Shown: positions 1 to 8,300 of the stretch, piece after piece
How positions within the stretch are numbered: the stretch's first letter is position 1
Layout of the letters: every line of letters begins with the position of its first letter
Origin: Trichodesmium sp. MAG_R03
GTDB lineage: Bacteria > Cyanobacteriota > Cyanobacteriia > Cyanobacteriales > Microcoleaceae
NCBI GenBank assembly: GCA_023356535.1
Contig: JAKQYF010000032.1
Coordinates: 1 to 32,236 of the forward strand
Length of the DNA: 32,236 nucleotides
Reading direction: 5' to 3'
The notes under the pieces: generated by a model
Databases searched by the model: none
Told to the model about the DNA's origin: nothing
The model's input: the letters and a program-made list of their open reading frames with translations, nothing else
Translations under genes and position numbers: made by a program

Positions 1-1357
1 ACTACAACAACGTGCCGCAGAAGTTTTAGGAGGTAATGGTATTGCAGCACCATTGAGACAAGTAGAGCAAATTAGAGTTGATGCTTCTTTAGACCCTACA
101 AGACAACAGTTAGCAGAAACCTTAATTACTCTAAAAGCTCAAAAAGAACAATTGCAACGACAACTACAAACAACAATTGAAACTGAGCAAAAATTAGAAT
201 TTGAGTATAGAAATCTTCCTAATAAGCAATTAGAATTGACTCAGTTGCAAGAAGAAGTTGCTGTGAAAAAGTCTCGTCTTGATAAGATGCAAGCTACTTT
301 AGAAGATGCTGAAGCAGCAGAGGCAGAGATAACTAGCAGTTTAGCTATTTCTAATAAAGCTGATCTTGCTAAGAAAGATGAGGCAGGAGAAAAAAGTATG
401 GCTTTAATGATGGCAGTAGGGGGACTAGCAGGTATAGTTCTTGGTGGAGGTCTAATTTTTGCCTTGGGAATGCTTTCTGGCAAGTTCTATTCTTGGGAAG
501 AAATCAAAACAGCTTTAAAGGAAAAAGATGTGCCATTATTGGGTTTGTTGCCTGATGTGATGACTTTTAACCCAGATATGGACGTAGAACAAATGCCTTT
601 GTTACTAGAGCATAATTCACCTTATCTAGAATTCTATGAAAAGTTGCGGACAAATTTACACCATCAGGGAGGTCAAGCTCCAAGAGTTTTGCTCTTGAGT
701 AGTGGAGTTAAAGGAGAAGGGAAAACATTTTGTGCTTATAATTTGGCGATCGCTGCTGCACGAGCAGGTAAACGAACACTTCTCATTGAAGCAGACTTAA
801 GGTCTCCATCAGAAGCAAACTCTTTCAAAATAGCTCCTCATCCATATAGCCATGTTGAACCACTTCGTTATTATGGAGATATTAATGATTGTATTAGACA
901 AGTACCAGAGATAGAAAATCTTTATATGGTACCTAGTGCTGGTGTTTTCAAACAACCAGGAGGAATTATTGAATCAAGCGAAATGCAAAGATTACTTTCA
1001 GACTCGCGATATCGTTTTGATTTTGTTCTCCTAGATGCTCCTTGTATGACTCAGAATAATGATGCTTTTACTATAGAGCCATATACTGATGGAATAATTA
1101 TTGTGACTCGACCACATTATACGATATCAGGTATGCTGACAGAAGTTATAGAACAGCTAATAAATGATGAAGAAGATGAAGAAAGTCAATCTGGTCCTAA
1201 GTTTTTAGGAGTTATTGTTAACGGAGCAGATCTTCCTGTGAGTTTTTCATGGGAACCACTAGATGATTTGAACATTTCTGAGCCACAGATTTCTGACTCA
1301 CCCAGACCTAGTATAGGAGCATCTACAGCAGGAGTGATAACCAAGGCTCAGACTTAA
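1..1357 (+). CDS. Polysaccharide co-polymerase / BY-kinase-like ATPase, 5' end outside window
   Basis: The frame is open to the left edge, so the true start lies upstream; the first visible start-like codon is a TTG at 53 and is probably internal. Numbering from that TTG, residues 15-95 form a heptad-rich coiled coil, about 115-141 a glycine-rich membrane helix, and 190-400 a cytoplasmic P-loop domain. Walker A is GVKGEGKT (218-225), the second motif LLIEADLR (243-250) and Walker B FVLLDAP (324-330). This is the Wzc/GumC-type architecture that controls chain length in exopolysaccharide export at the inner membrane. The 30-residue C-terminal tail has no tyrosines, so the Tyr cluster used for autophosphorylation in Wzc/CapB kinases is absent. 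It may act as an ATPase and not as a tyrosine kinase. The family is clear; the export system it serves lies outside the window. Confidence 0.85.
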   Translation, partial: LQQRAAEVLGGNGIAAPLRQVEQIRVDASLDPTRQQLAETLITLKAQKEQLQRQLQTTIETEQKLEFEYRNLPNKQLELTQLQEEVAVKKSRLDKMQATLEDAEAAEAEITSSLAISNKADLAKKDEAGEKSMALMMAVGGLAGIVLGGGLIFALGMLSGKFYSWEEIKTALKEKDVPLLGLLPDVMTFNPDMDVEQMPLLLEHNSPYLEFYEKLRTNLHHQGGQAPRVLLLSSGVKGEGKTFCAYNLAIAAARAGKRTLLIEADLRSPSEANSFKIAPHPYSHVEPLRYYGDINDCIRQVPEIENLYMVPSAGVFKQPGGIIESSEMQRLLSDSRYRFDFVLLDAPCMTQNNDAFTIEPYTDGIIIVTRPHYTISGMLTEVIEQLINDEEDEESQSGPKFLGVIVNGADLPVSFSWEPLDDLNISEPQISDSPRPSIGASTAGVITKAQT

Positions 1358-1360
1358 AAA

Positions 1361-1460
1361 AAGTGTCTAGTTTTCAGTCCTAAGAGCTCAAAAAGTTAGT
1401 ATTTTGGGCGCTCCCTAGGCAGAAAAATCAAGGGAGAAATATATCTGACTACCTGATAAA
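1361..1460 (-). repeat. Family A element fragment
   Basis: This stretch is the reverse complement of the interior of the family A element at 20119-20420 and also resembles that at 10512-10761. It shares the blocks GGGCGCTCCCTAGGC, AAAAATCAAGG, and GTGTCTAGTTTTC. No terminal repeat is visible, so it is a remnant. It starts within a few bases of the stop codon of the upstream gene and supplies most of the spacer before the TerY-P operon. Confidence 0.65.
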
Positions 1461-1544
1461 GATTTTCCATGTCCAATTATTGGCCATAGTTGCAGAAGAT
1501 TTTGTCAACTTGAGCTATCTTAAATCTTGGATGTTAAAGTTTGC

Positions 1545-1611
1545 TAACATAATTCTAACATTATTTCTAACATGATTCAGTAGATAGTTAGAAGTTGGTT
1601 AACTTATGATT
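1545..1611 (+). promoter_or_regulatory. TAACAT direct repeats and possible promoter before the TerY-P operon
   Basis: TAACAT occurs three times, at 1545, 1556 and 1568, so the copies are spaced 11 and 12 bp, about one helical turn. The last two share the longer core TTCTAACAT. A -10-like TATGAT lies at 1605-1610, and a purine-rich ribosome site AGAGGAA precedes the ATG at 1629. Helically phased copies upstream of an operon suggest a cooperative regulator site, but the AT-rich background makes this tentative. Confidence 0.35.
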
Positions 1612-1628
1612 ATAAAAAGAGGAAATGT

Positions 1629-2294
1629 ATGCCCATAGGAAATGTAGCTGACTTTGCAGTTAACCAAGAGCCACGTTGTCCAGTTGTTTTATTATTAGAT
1701 AATTCATTATCCATGTCTGGTGAGCCTATTCAACAGTTAAATGAAGGTATTGCTGTCTTTAAGCAATCTGTAGAGCAGGATACATTAGCCAAGCTGAGGG
1801 TAGAGGTAGCAATTGTTTCATTTGGTCCGGTAGCTATGTGTCAAGATTTTGTCACTATCGACCAGTTTGTTCCACCATTGCTCAATGCTGAAGACTCAAC
1901 TCCTATGGGAAAAGCAATTGAATATGCTTTGGACTTACTAGAAGATCGCAAAGAAGATTACAAAAATAATGGCATTCAATACTATCGACCCTGGGTTTTC
2001 TTAATTACAGATGGCAGACCTAATGATGATTGGGAGAATGCAGCACAAAGAGTTAGACAAGGGGAGAAAGACAAGAAATTTTCCTTTTTTGCGGTAGGTG
2101 TTCAAAATGCAGATATGGAAATTTTGCGTTACATAGCTCCTCCAACTCGCATACCATTACTGCTGAATGGTCTTGATTTTCAATCTATGTTCCTGTGGTT
2201 GAGTCAGTCAATGAAACAGGTATCTCATAGTCAACCGGGAACAACAACAATGGTACCAACTCCGCCAGTGGGATGGGGTCAAGTAGCGACTTAA
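1629..2294 (+). CDS. TerY-like von Willebrand factor A domain protein
   Basis: A 221-aa protein that is almost entirely one vWA domain. The metal-ion-dependent adhesion site is intact: DNSLS at residues 24-28, the threonine at T91 in STPMG, and D128 in ITDGRP. TerY-type vWA proteins bind a divalent metal and act as scaffolds in tellurite-resistance-associated and other stress modules. The C-terminal 25 residues are Pro/Thr-rich and probably flexible. The start is set by AGAGGAA six bases upstream; an overlapping ATG at 1625 leads only to a very short frame. The phosphatase gene follows after 18 bp and the kinase next, the order of the TerY-P triad. No terB, terC, terD or terZ gene is visible nearby. 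The family call is firm; the physiological role is inferred from context. Confidence 0.9.
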   Translation: MPIGNVADFAVNQEPRCPVVLLLDNSLSMSGEPIQQLNEGIAVFKQSVEQDTLAKLRVEVAIVSFGPVAMCQDFVTIDQFVPPLLNAEDSTPMGKAIEYALDLLEDRKEDYKNNGIQYYRPWVFLITDGRPNDDWENAAQRVRQGEKDKKFSFFAVGVQNADMEILRYIAPPTRIPLLLNGLDFQSMFLWLSQSMKQVSHSQPGTTTMVPTPPVGWGQVAT

Positions 2295-2312
2295 ATATAG
2301 TGAGGATATTTT

Positions 2313-3506
2313 ATGCCTTGGAAAGCGATCGCCTGTTCTGAAATAGGTACAAGTCATCAAAAGTCACGGTTGCCTTGTCAAGATTACACTGAATTTATTA
2401 GACTTAACAATGCTGGAAAACTTGCTGATGATGGTAAGATTGTTATTGGTGCTGTGTCGGACGGTGCTGGTAGCTGTAAATATTCTGATGTTGGTTCTAA
2501 GTTAGCAGTTAAAACAGCCTTGAAGCATCTACAAAATTGTGCTAAGGAGTTAAAAGAAAATCAGAAAGATTCATCACCAGAAATATTAGAAGATTGGGCT
2601 AATCAAGCTTTTGTCAAAACATTAGAAAAAGTCAAAAAAGCGTTTGGTCAAAAAGCAAAGGAAAAGTCTTGTTCCCCAAAAGATTTTTCCTGTACTTTAT
2701 TAGTTGTTATTGCTAGTCCTAACTGGCTGGCGGCTATGCAAATTGGGGATGGTTTTATTGTTACTAGAAATAGAAAACCTAAATCAGAATATAAGTTGCT
2801 GTTTCATCCCAGTAAAGGAGAATATGCCAATGAAACAACTTTTGTTACCGCTGCTAATGCTCGAGAAAAAATGCAAGTTAAGACATTATTTGACGAGCAA
2901 CAATTTATCTGTGCTGCCAGTGATGGATTAGAAAGAATGGCAATTAATCTAAAAGATTTGCAACCCCATCCACCTTTTTTTGAAATGTTTGAAAGGGCAT
3001 TAGAGATTAGGAATGAGAATGAGGAAAAACTTTCGACGAAAGACTGGTTAAAATCACAAGATGTTAACAAAAAAACTGATGATGATAAAACTATATTATT
3101 ATTTTGGTATGAATATTCTCAACCTGGAGAAAATCCTTCTCTTCCCAGAGTTAAAAGAGATAATAGATACTATACAATTTTTCTGGTCAATGTTTTATCA
3201 GGGATGTTCTGGAATTCACTTTACCATGATTTATTTGTAGACATTAAATTTAATGATTTGACTTTACAATGGATGATTTCTGTTTTGATAGCTATTCTAT
3301 TAACTGTAGTTATCATTTTGGTTAATTTCTATATATATAAACCACTTAAGTATTCCAAATTTCTATCCCAAAAAGTAAAATCTTTATTTGATCTATTGAT
3401 AATTTCTTTTTTAGGTTTAGCTTTAGGAGGAGCCTTGTATTACTCAATTCGTAAATCTATTTTGTATTTATTCCAATTACAGTCACCTATCACTACGCCT
3501 AAATAA
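2313..3506 (+). CDS. PP2C-family serine/threonine phosphatase with C-terminal membrane helices
   Basis: A 397-aa metal-dependent phosphatase. The PP2C signatures are SDGAGS (D50), IGDG (D146), ASDGLE (D204) and the distal DDDK near 256-259, so both metal-binding centres look complete. After the catalytic domain (1-265) come hydrophobic segments at about 286-304, 319-342 and 358-378, which would anchor the enzyme in the membrane with its catalytic domain in the cytoplasm. A ribosome site TGAGGA lies 7 bases before the ATG. It sits between the TerY-like and kinase genes, with only two bases separating its stop from the kinase ATG. It probably reverses phosphorylation placed by that kinase, possibly on the vWA protein. 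The membrane tail is the unusual part; the family call is firm. Confidence 0.88.
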   Translation: MPWKAIACSEIGTSHQKSRLPCQDYTEFIRLNNAGKLADDGKIVIGAVSDGAGSCKYSDVGSKLAVKTALKHLQNCAKELKENQKDSSPEILEDWANQAFVKTLEKVKKAFGQKAKEKSCSPKDFSCTLLVVIASPNWLAAMQIGDGFIVTRNRKPKSEYKLLFHPSKGEYANETTFVTAANAREKMQVKTLFDEQQFICAASDGLERMAINLKDLQPHPPFFEMFERALEIRNENEEKLSTKDWLKSQDVNKKTDDDKTILLFWYEYSQPGENPSLPRVKRDNRYYTIFLVNVLSGMFWNSLYHDLFVDIKFNDLTLQWMISVLIAILLTVVIILVNFYIYKPLKYSKFLSQKVKSLFDLLIISFLGLALGGALYYSIRKSILYLFQLQSPITTPK

Positions 3507-3508
3507 TT

Positions 3509-5089
3509 ATGGTTAGCTACTTTAATAGTCAAGGTAAATCTATTTCTCTAGTCAAAGAAATAGCTAAGGGAGGTGAAGGAGCTGTTTGGAAAACTAATTA
3601 TAGTGGATATTTAGGAAAAATTTATCACAAACCAACTCCACAGCAAGTAGAAAAGCTGAAATTAATGCTTGCCAACCCTCCTAAAAATCCTACTGCTAGT
3701 CAAAACCATACTGCGATCAGCTGGCCTATAGATTTAATTAAAGATAGTCAAAAAAATTGTGTAGGGTTCTTGATGCCAGAAATTACTAATGCAAAGGAAA
3801 TGATTAATGTCTACCATCCAAAACTCCGCTGTCAAGAAGCTCCTAGATTTAACTGGTATTGTCTACATATTATTGCCCTCAATTTTGTTTCTATTATCAA
3901 AGAAATTCATGCTAGAAATTATATTATTGGTGATATTAGTGCGAAAAATATTCTGGTTAACGAGCGAAGTTTAGTTTCTGTAATTGATACTGATTCTTTT
4001 CAGGTTAAAGACTCGAAAACAGGTAAGGTTTATCGTTGTTCTGTAGGTTCGGAAGGTTTTATACCTCCTGAATTAATCGGCAAAAATTTGGCTCAACTTA
4101 CACAAACACGATATCATGATTGCTTTCGACTTGCGGTAATAATTTATTATTTACTATTTGGTTATCATCCCTTTACAGGCAAATGGACAGGGTCAGGAAA
4201 CCCCCCTGGACAAAATGCATCAATTAGCCAAGGTTATTGGCCTTATGGTATTAATAGTCTCTTGGAACCTAGTCTAAATACGATTCCTCTAAATGTTGCA
4301 CATCCAGAATTGAAAAAATTATTTCTTAAATGTTTTAATGATGGTCATCAAATGCCATCTTCTCGTCCATCACCTAAAGATTGGTGTCAGGCTTTACTAA
4401 TAGCAATTAATGATTTAGTAGTCTGTAGTAATAATAGAAACCATATCTATAGTGGACATTATGATCAGTGTTGTTGGTGCGAGCGAGCGAATAATTTAAA
4501 TGTTGATATTTTTCCATTTGTTGAAAATCCTATTTATCCAAGAAGCATCCCACTTATCCGACTATCATCTCCTATTTTGCCACCAATAAAACCTATTCTA
4601 AGACCTCAAATACGATCCTCTTCTGTTAGGAAAAATATGTCTACAATTCTAGGGAAAACTATAGCTATAATTTCTACAATTATTAGTACAGCTTTAGGGA
4701 GTTTATGTTTTCTTCAATATCGAGAAAGAAATCAAATGATTAGTCAAATTGATCAATTAAGAGTACAAAATCAACTTCCTTCTGGAAAATGGAACTTATC
4801 ATCTTATTCTCTGGAGTTAGAATTAGAAAATTTTGGCAATATTATTGAAGGAAAAAAACCTTTGATTTACTTTGATTTAGATGAGTTAATCAAGGAAATG
4901 CAAAAGAAAAATACATCCTTAGATGATAATATTAAAAGTTTGCAAGGGCAAATCAAAAAGTTAGAAGAAGAAAAAAAACAGTTAGAAGAAGAAAAAAAAC
5001 AGTTAGAAGAAGAAAAAAAACAGTTAGAAGAAGAAAAAAAACAGTTAGAAGAAGAAAAAAAACAGTTAGAAGAAGAAAAAAACAGTTAG
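3509..5089 (+). CDS. TerY-P-type protein kinase with zinc-finger-like motif, membrane helix and repeat-encoded coiled coil
   Basis: A 526-aa atypical kinase. It has a glycine loop GGEGAVWK (21-28), probable ATP lysine K37, a catalytic loop GDISAKN (D142, N147) in place of HRD, and DTDSF (160-164) in place of DFG, a form typical of TerY-P kinases. A Cys/His cluster follows at N311-H312 to CCWC (321-324), then a membrane helix at about 380-402 and a coiled coil from about 455 to the end. The last 40 residues come from 21-bp repeats encoding KKQLEEE, ending where an A-tract shortens from 8 to 7 and brings a TAG into frame. Downstream repeats and possible coding (to about 5222) are cut off, so the C terminus may be truncated or variable. 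No ribosome site is visible; the ATG lies two bases past the phosphatase stop, suggesting translational coupling. Confidence 0.85.
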   Translation: MVSYFNSQGKSISLVKEIAKGGEGAVWKTNYSGYLGKIYHKPTPQQVEKLKLMLANPPKNPTASQNHTAISWPIDLIKDSQKNCVGFLMPEITNAKEMINVYHPKLRCQEAPRFNWYCLHIIALNFVSIIKEIHARNYIIGDISAKNILVNERSLVSVIDTDSFQVKDSKTGKVYRCSVGSEGFIPPELIGKNLAQLTQTRYHDCFRLAVIIYYLLFGYHPFTGKWTGSGNPPGQNASISQGYWPYGINSLLEPSLNTIPLNVAHPELKKLFLKCFNDGHQMPSSRPSPKDWCQALLIAINDLVVCSNNRNHIYSGHYDQCCWCERANNLNVDIFPFVENPIYPRSIPLIRLSSPILPPIKPILRPQIRSSSVRKNMSTILGKTIAIISTIISTALGSLCFLQYRERNQMISQIDQLRVQNQLPSGKWNLSSYSLELELENFGNIIEGKKPLIYFDLDELIKEMQKKNTSLDDNIKSLQGQIKKLEEEKKQLEEEKKQLEEEKKQLEEEKKQLEEEKKQLEEEKNS

Positions 5090-5164
5090 AAGAAGAAAAA
5101 AACAGTTAGAAGAAGAAAAAAACAGTTAGAAGAAGAAGAAAAAAAACAGTTAGAAGAAGAAGAA
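4961..5164 (+). repeat. 21-bp tandem repeat array with A8/A7 tracts
   Basis: Five 21-bp units (4961-5065) read TTA GAA GAA GAA AAA AAA CAG. Three identical 20-bp units follow (5066-5125) with seven instead of eight A residues, then one 24-bp unit with an extra GAA (5126-5149) and a partial unit. The first A7 tract (5076-5082) shifts the kinase frame to a TAG at 5087. The three single-base losses together restore the original frame, which would then stop at 5165. The array is a candidate hypervariable, slippage-prone locus. Confidence 0.9.
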
Positions 5165-5210
5165 TAATTCTTTGCAAAAGCAGATCAAGAGTATGAATAG
5201 TAATTCTCTT

Positions 5211-5287
5211 AGGACTTACCTATGAGCCCTATTGGTAGGATGTGTTTCGCTTCGCAACATGAAAAGCGCGCTTCGTCTTGGTTAAAT
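5211..5287 (+). repeat. Family B element, left part only
   Basis: It begins AGGACTTACC like the family B terminal repeat and continues with GGTAGGATGTGTTTCGCTTCG, which resembles the interior of the copy at 19912-20042. No matching right end is seen before the next element-like sequence at 5291, so the copy appears truncated. Confidence 0.5.
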
Positions 5288-5293
5288 ATGCAC

Positions 5294-5327
5294 CATTCCC
5301 TGACATAAGAGCGGGGAATGTTTTTTT
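5294..5327 (+). terminator. Candidate rho-independent terminator after the TerY-P operon
   Basis: CATTCCC at 5294-5300 pairs with GGGAATG at 5314-5320 around a 13-base loop, and seven T residues follow directly. It lies 205 bp past the kinase stop. The same hairpin-like block occurs inside the family A elements near 10567 and 20230, so it may be an element fragment serving as a terminator. Confidence 0.45.
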
Positions 5328-5363
5328 CTACCGAGAACTTTGTACTGTCCAGTGATATTACTC

Positions 5364-8300
5364 TCAAACAAAAATAGATTTGACAAAATCAATGTTTTCA
5401 TTTTTTCTCATTTTGTGGTAAAAATTCTTTGGGAAATAGCTTGATGCTTCCACATCAACGACGCAAAAACGCTTAAAAACATCACCTACTACCTGAATAA
5501 ACTTTTCTCTGTACTCTTGCGCCTGCTCTATATGTTGCTGACGAATGTGTTTTGCATTAGGAGGGTTTTGTACAAACTTTTCTACAGCAGATGCAACTGC
5601 ATCTACTGTAGCCTCACAAATAATAGAATTATTTTCATTATACCACATATCCCGGCCTCCCAGAGTAGATGTGGATACAACTGGTATGCCGCATAATAGG
5701 TATTCGCTGGAAGTTTGACAAGCTCCTTCTTCTGCCGATAAAACTAAGCCACAGTGAGATTGATTGATTTTTTCCCACATTTCTGTTGGCGAAAGTTGTT
5801 GCTCATTGAGATATTTGTATGGAGGTGTATTAGGAAAAGCTTTGCCATGATTAGCTTTTGTTACCAGTGCTAATGGAGAAACTTGAGCTGCTAGTTGAGG
5901 GCGTTTAGATTTTTTGTTAAATTCTACATAAATACCATCGTATATTTTCTCCTTGCCAAGAGGCTGCGCGATCGCTTTCTCATCTAGCCAGGCATTTTGG
6001 TTGATCACATCTCCTTGAAAACCTTTCTGTGCAAAATTTTCCATTTCCTGTGGGGAATTATACATCAAGAAAAATTGTTTCTTATCTAAATTCAGTACGG
6101 AAAAAATTGTTTCTGCTTCATCAGCGAAAGTAGGACTTTGATACCAACCTGTCATCACAAAAAAGAAATCTGTTTCCCTAAAGCCTTTATGACATTCCGC
6201 CATCCATTTCCAGTTGTGCTGGATGTTTTCGATGATCAAAATTCTGCACTTGGGGCTATCATAATATAACCTGAATGGGAATGTGGTGTTCGGCCAAACA
6301 TAGGATGGCTTGAACTCTTCTTTGGTGAATTTTTTAGTTACTAAGAAGTTAGCTGCTTTCTGTAAGCCTTTGGGTGTCTTAGTTTTGGGTTTAGTTACTC
6401 CTAGATCCCCTGAGGCATATTGGAAAAATAATTTCGTGATGTCGTATACAAAGCAGTCTACTCCATATCTCATCCACAGTTTTTTGAGTGCTTTACGTTT
6501 TCTCTGGAGCAATTCATCGTCTTTCTGTATTTCTGCCAAGTGGTCTGGTAACCCTTTGATATCTTCTAATTTTTCTGAACAATTAACTATTGCTTCATCC
6601 CAGAGTTTGCGATCGCCAGGGGGTAAATAAGTATCAGCTAAAACAACTGGTATTGCTCCCAAACCAATAGCTTCCCAAAGACGAATTGAATTTGGACCCG
6701 ACCCAGATGGACAAAGAGCAAATATACTTTGCTGCATCACTTCTTTAAATTCTGCTGATGCCAAGTTATCTACAAGACCATCAGTATTTTTCACCTTTTT
6801 CAGAACTTGATGATCGTAGACAATTTTGTTGTAATGCCATTGATTTCTTGCTATGATTAATCCTCGGTTATCATCTGATAAAAAATCAATAATTTTGGTT
6901 CTTGAATCTGTCAAATAAGATTTATTCGGGCGAGTGCCAATAAATGAGTATAAATATTTCTTTTCTGTTTCTTTTGCTTCTATATTAATCCCTTGTACGG
7001 GATAAAGAGGAAAAGGATGCAATGAAATATGTGGATAAGAAGGAAAAACATTTTGGTCTTTTGTTGTATGTGACCAAAAAATGTCAGTAATACCAACCTC
7101 GTCAAAAATACTTTGAAATTCTAACATTCGGATATGTTGACAAACCGTGATAATTTTTTTGTATTTTTTCAGTTCGTCTTGAAAGCTGCCCAACTTTTCT
7201 ATTAAGATATTTGCTTCAGTTTTATCTTGACTGTGAAATAGTTTGTCAATTAGTGTTGCCCAAGGAAATCCAAAATAAACAACATTTTGCTCAAAGTTAT
7301 CTTTAGTTAAGAATTGATTTGCCATTTTATAGGCATATTTTTCTGTAATTGCTGGGTACTGCCAATCAGAATTAAATCCTATAACGTTGTGGATTATTTT
7401 CTTTTCATTAGATTTTTCTTCATCACTAGTTGCTGATTTTTTGCTTTCTTCCTTTTCACTTTTTTTATTTAAAGAATCCCACGTTTTATTGACTTGTAAT
7501 CCAGCTAAATTAGAGGAGTTTAATGTCCATAAATCTATTTGTATTTTGGATGGTTCATTAATAATAATACTTGGGTAAACCCATGCAGTGCCCCCTAAAA
7601 TGCTTGTATCACCATATTTATCATAATATCTTAATTGACTTTCCTGAACGTGGACTGTTTTAATATGATGACAAGGGTTATAAACTGGGGCACCATGAAT
7701 GGCAAATAAATAAGCAATTTTATTATCGCAGCGAGGCACTCCTAAAGATATTTTCAGAGAATTTTTAAATGATTCTGTAAATTTAAAATCTCCAGAAATA
7801 GCCCAAACATCTTGTGACCAATGGGGACTTTTATGTAATGTTTGATTTTCTGCTTCTTTTTCATAACGACTTAATGCTACAAACCCTTTTGGCTCCGCAG
7901 CAAATATTTCTCGGATGCGGGTAACAGATTCATCAAAATAAATATCAGTATTGGCAAGAATTGAAATTTTATTTTTACATTTTTGCTCGGTTAATTCTAC
8001 CCAGTCAAGATAAGTAGGTCTGGCATCTATTTTGACAATTTCAATCTTAGGACTTTCGACTTCTGGGATATGATCATCATCTATTACTAGAACAATTTTT
8101 TGAATTTCATCACATTGAATATTTTTTTTCAGACAATAAATTAATTCTGCTTGTCTTTCTGAATGTTTAGCTTTGTAATAAGGTGTAAATAAAATTATTT
8201 TTGGCTCTTGAGTAACTGGTTTCTGGTAACTATCAATTTCTCCTGATAAATCGGCAATTTTCTCTTGTTGAACATCTAAATTTGAAGATAATTTAACATT

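Noticed and set aside
4961..5164. Programmed ribosomal frameshift in the kinase tail
   Set aside because: A7 tracts could allow slippage, but there is no downstream structure or conserved long product, and assembly or replication slippage explains the pattern more simply.
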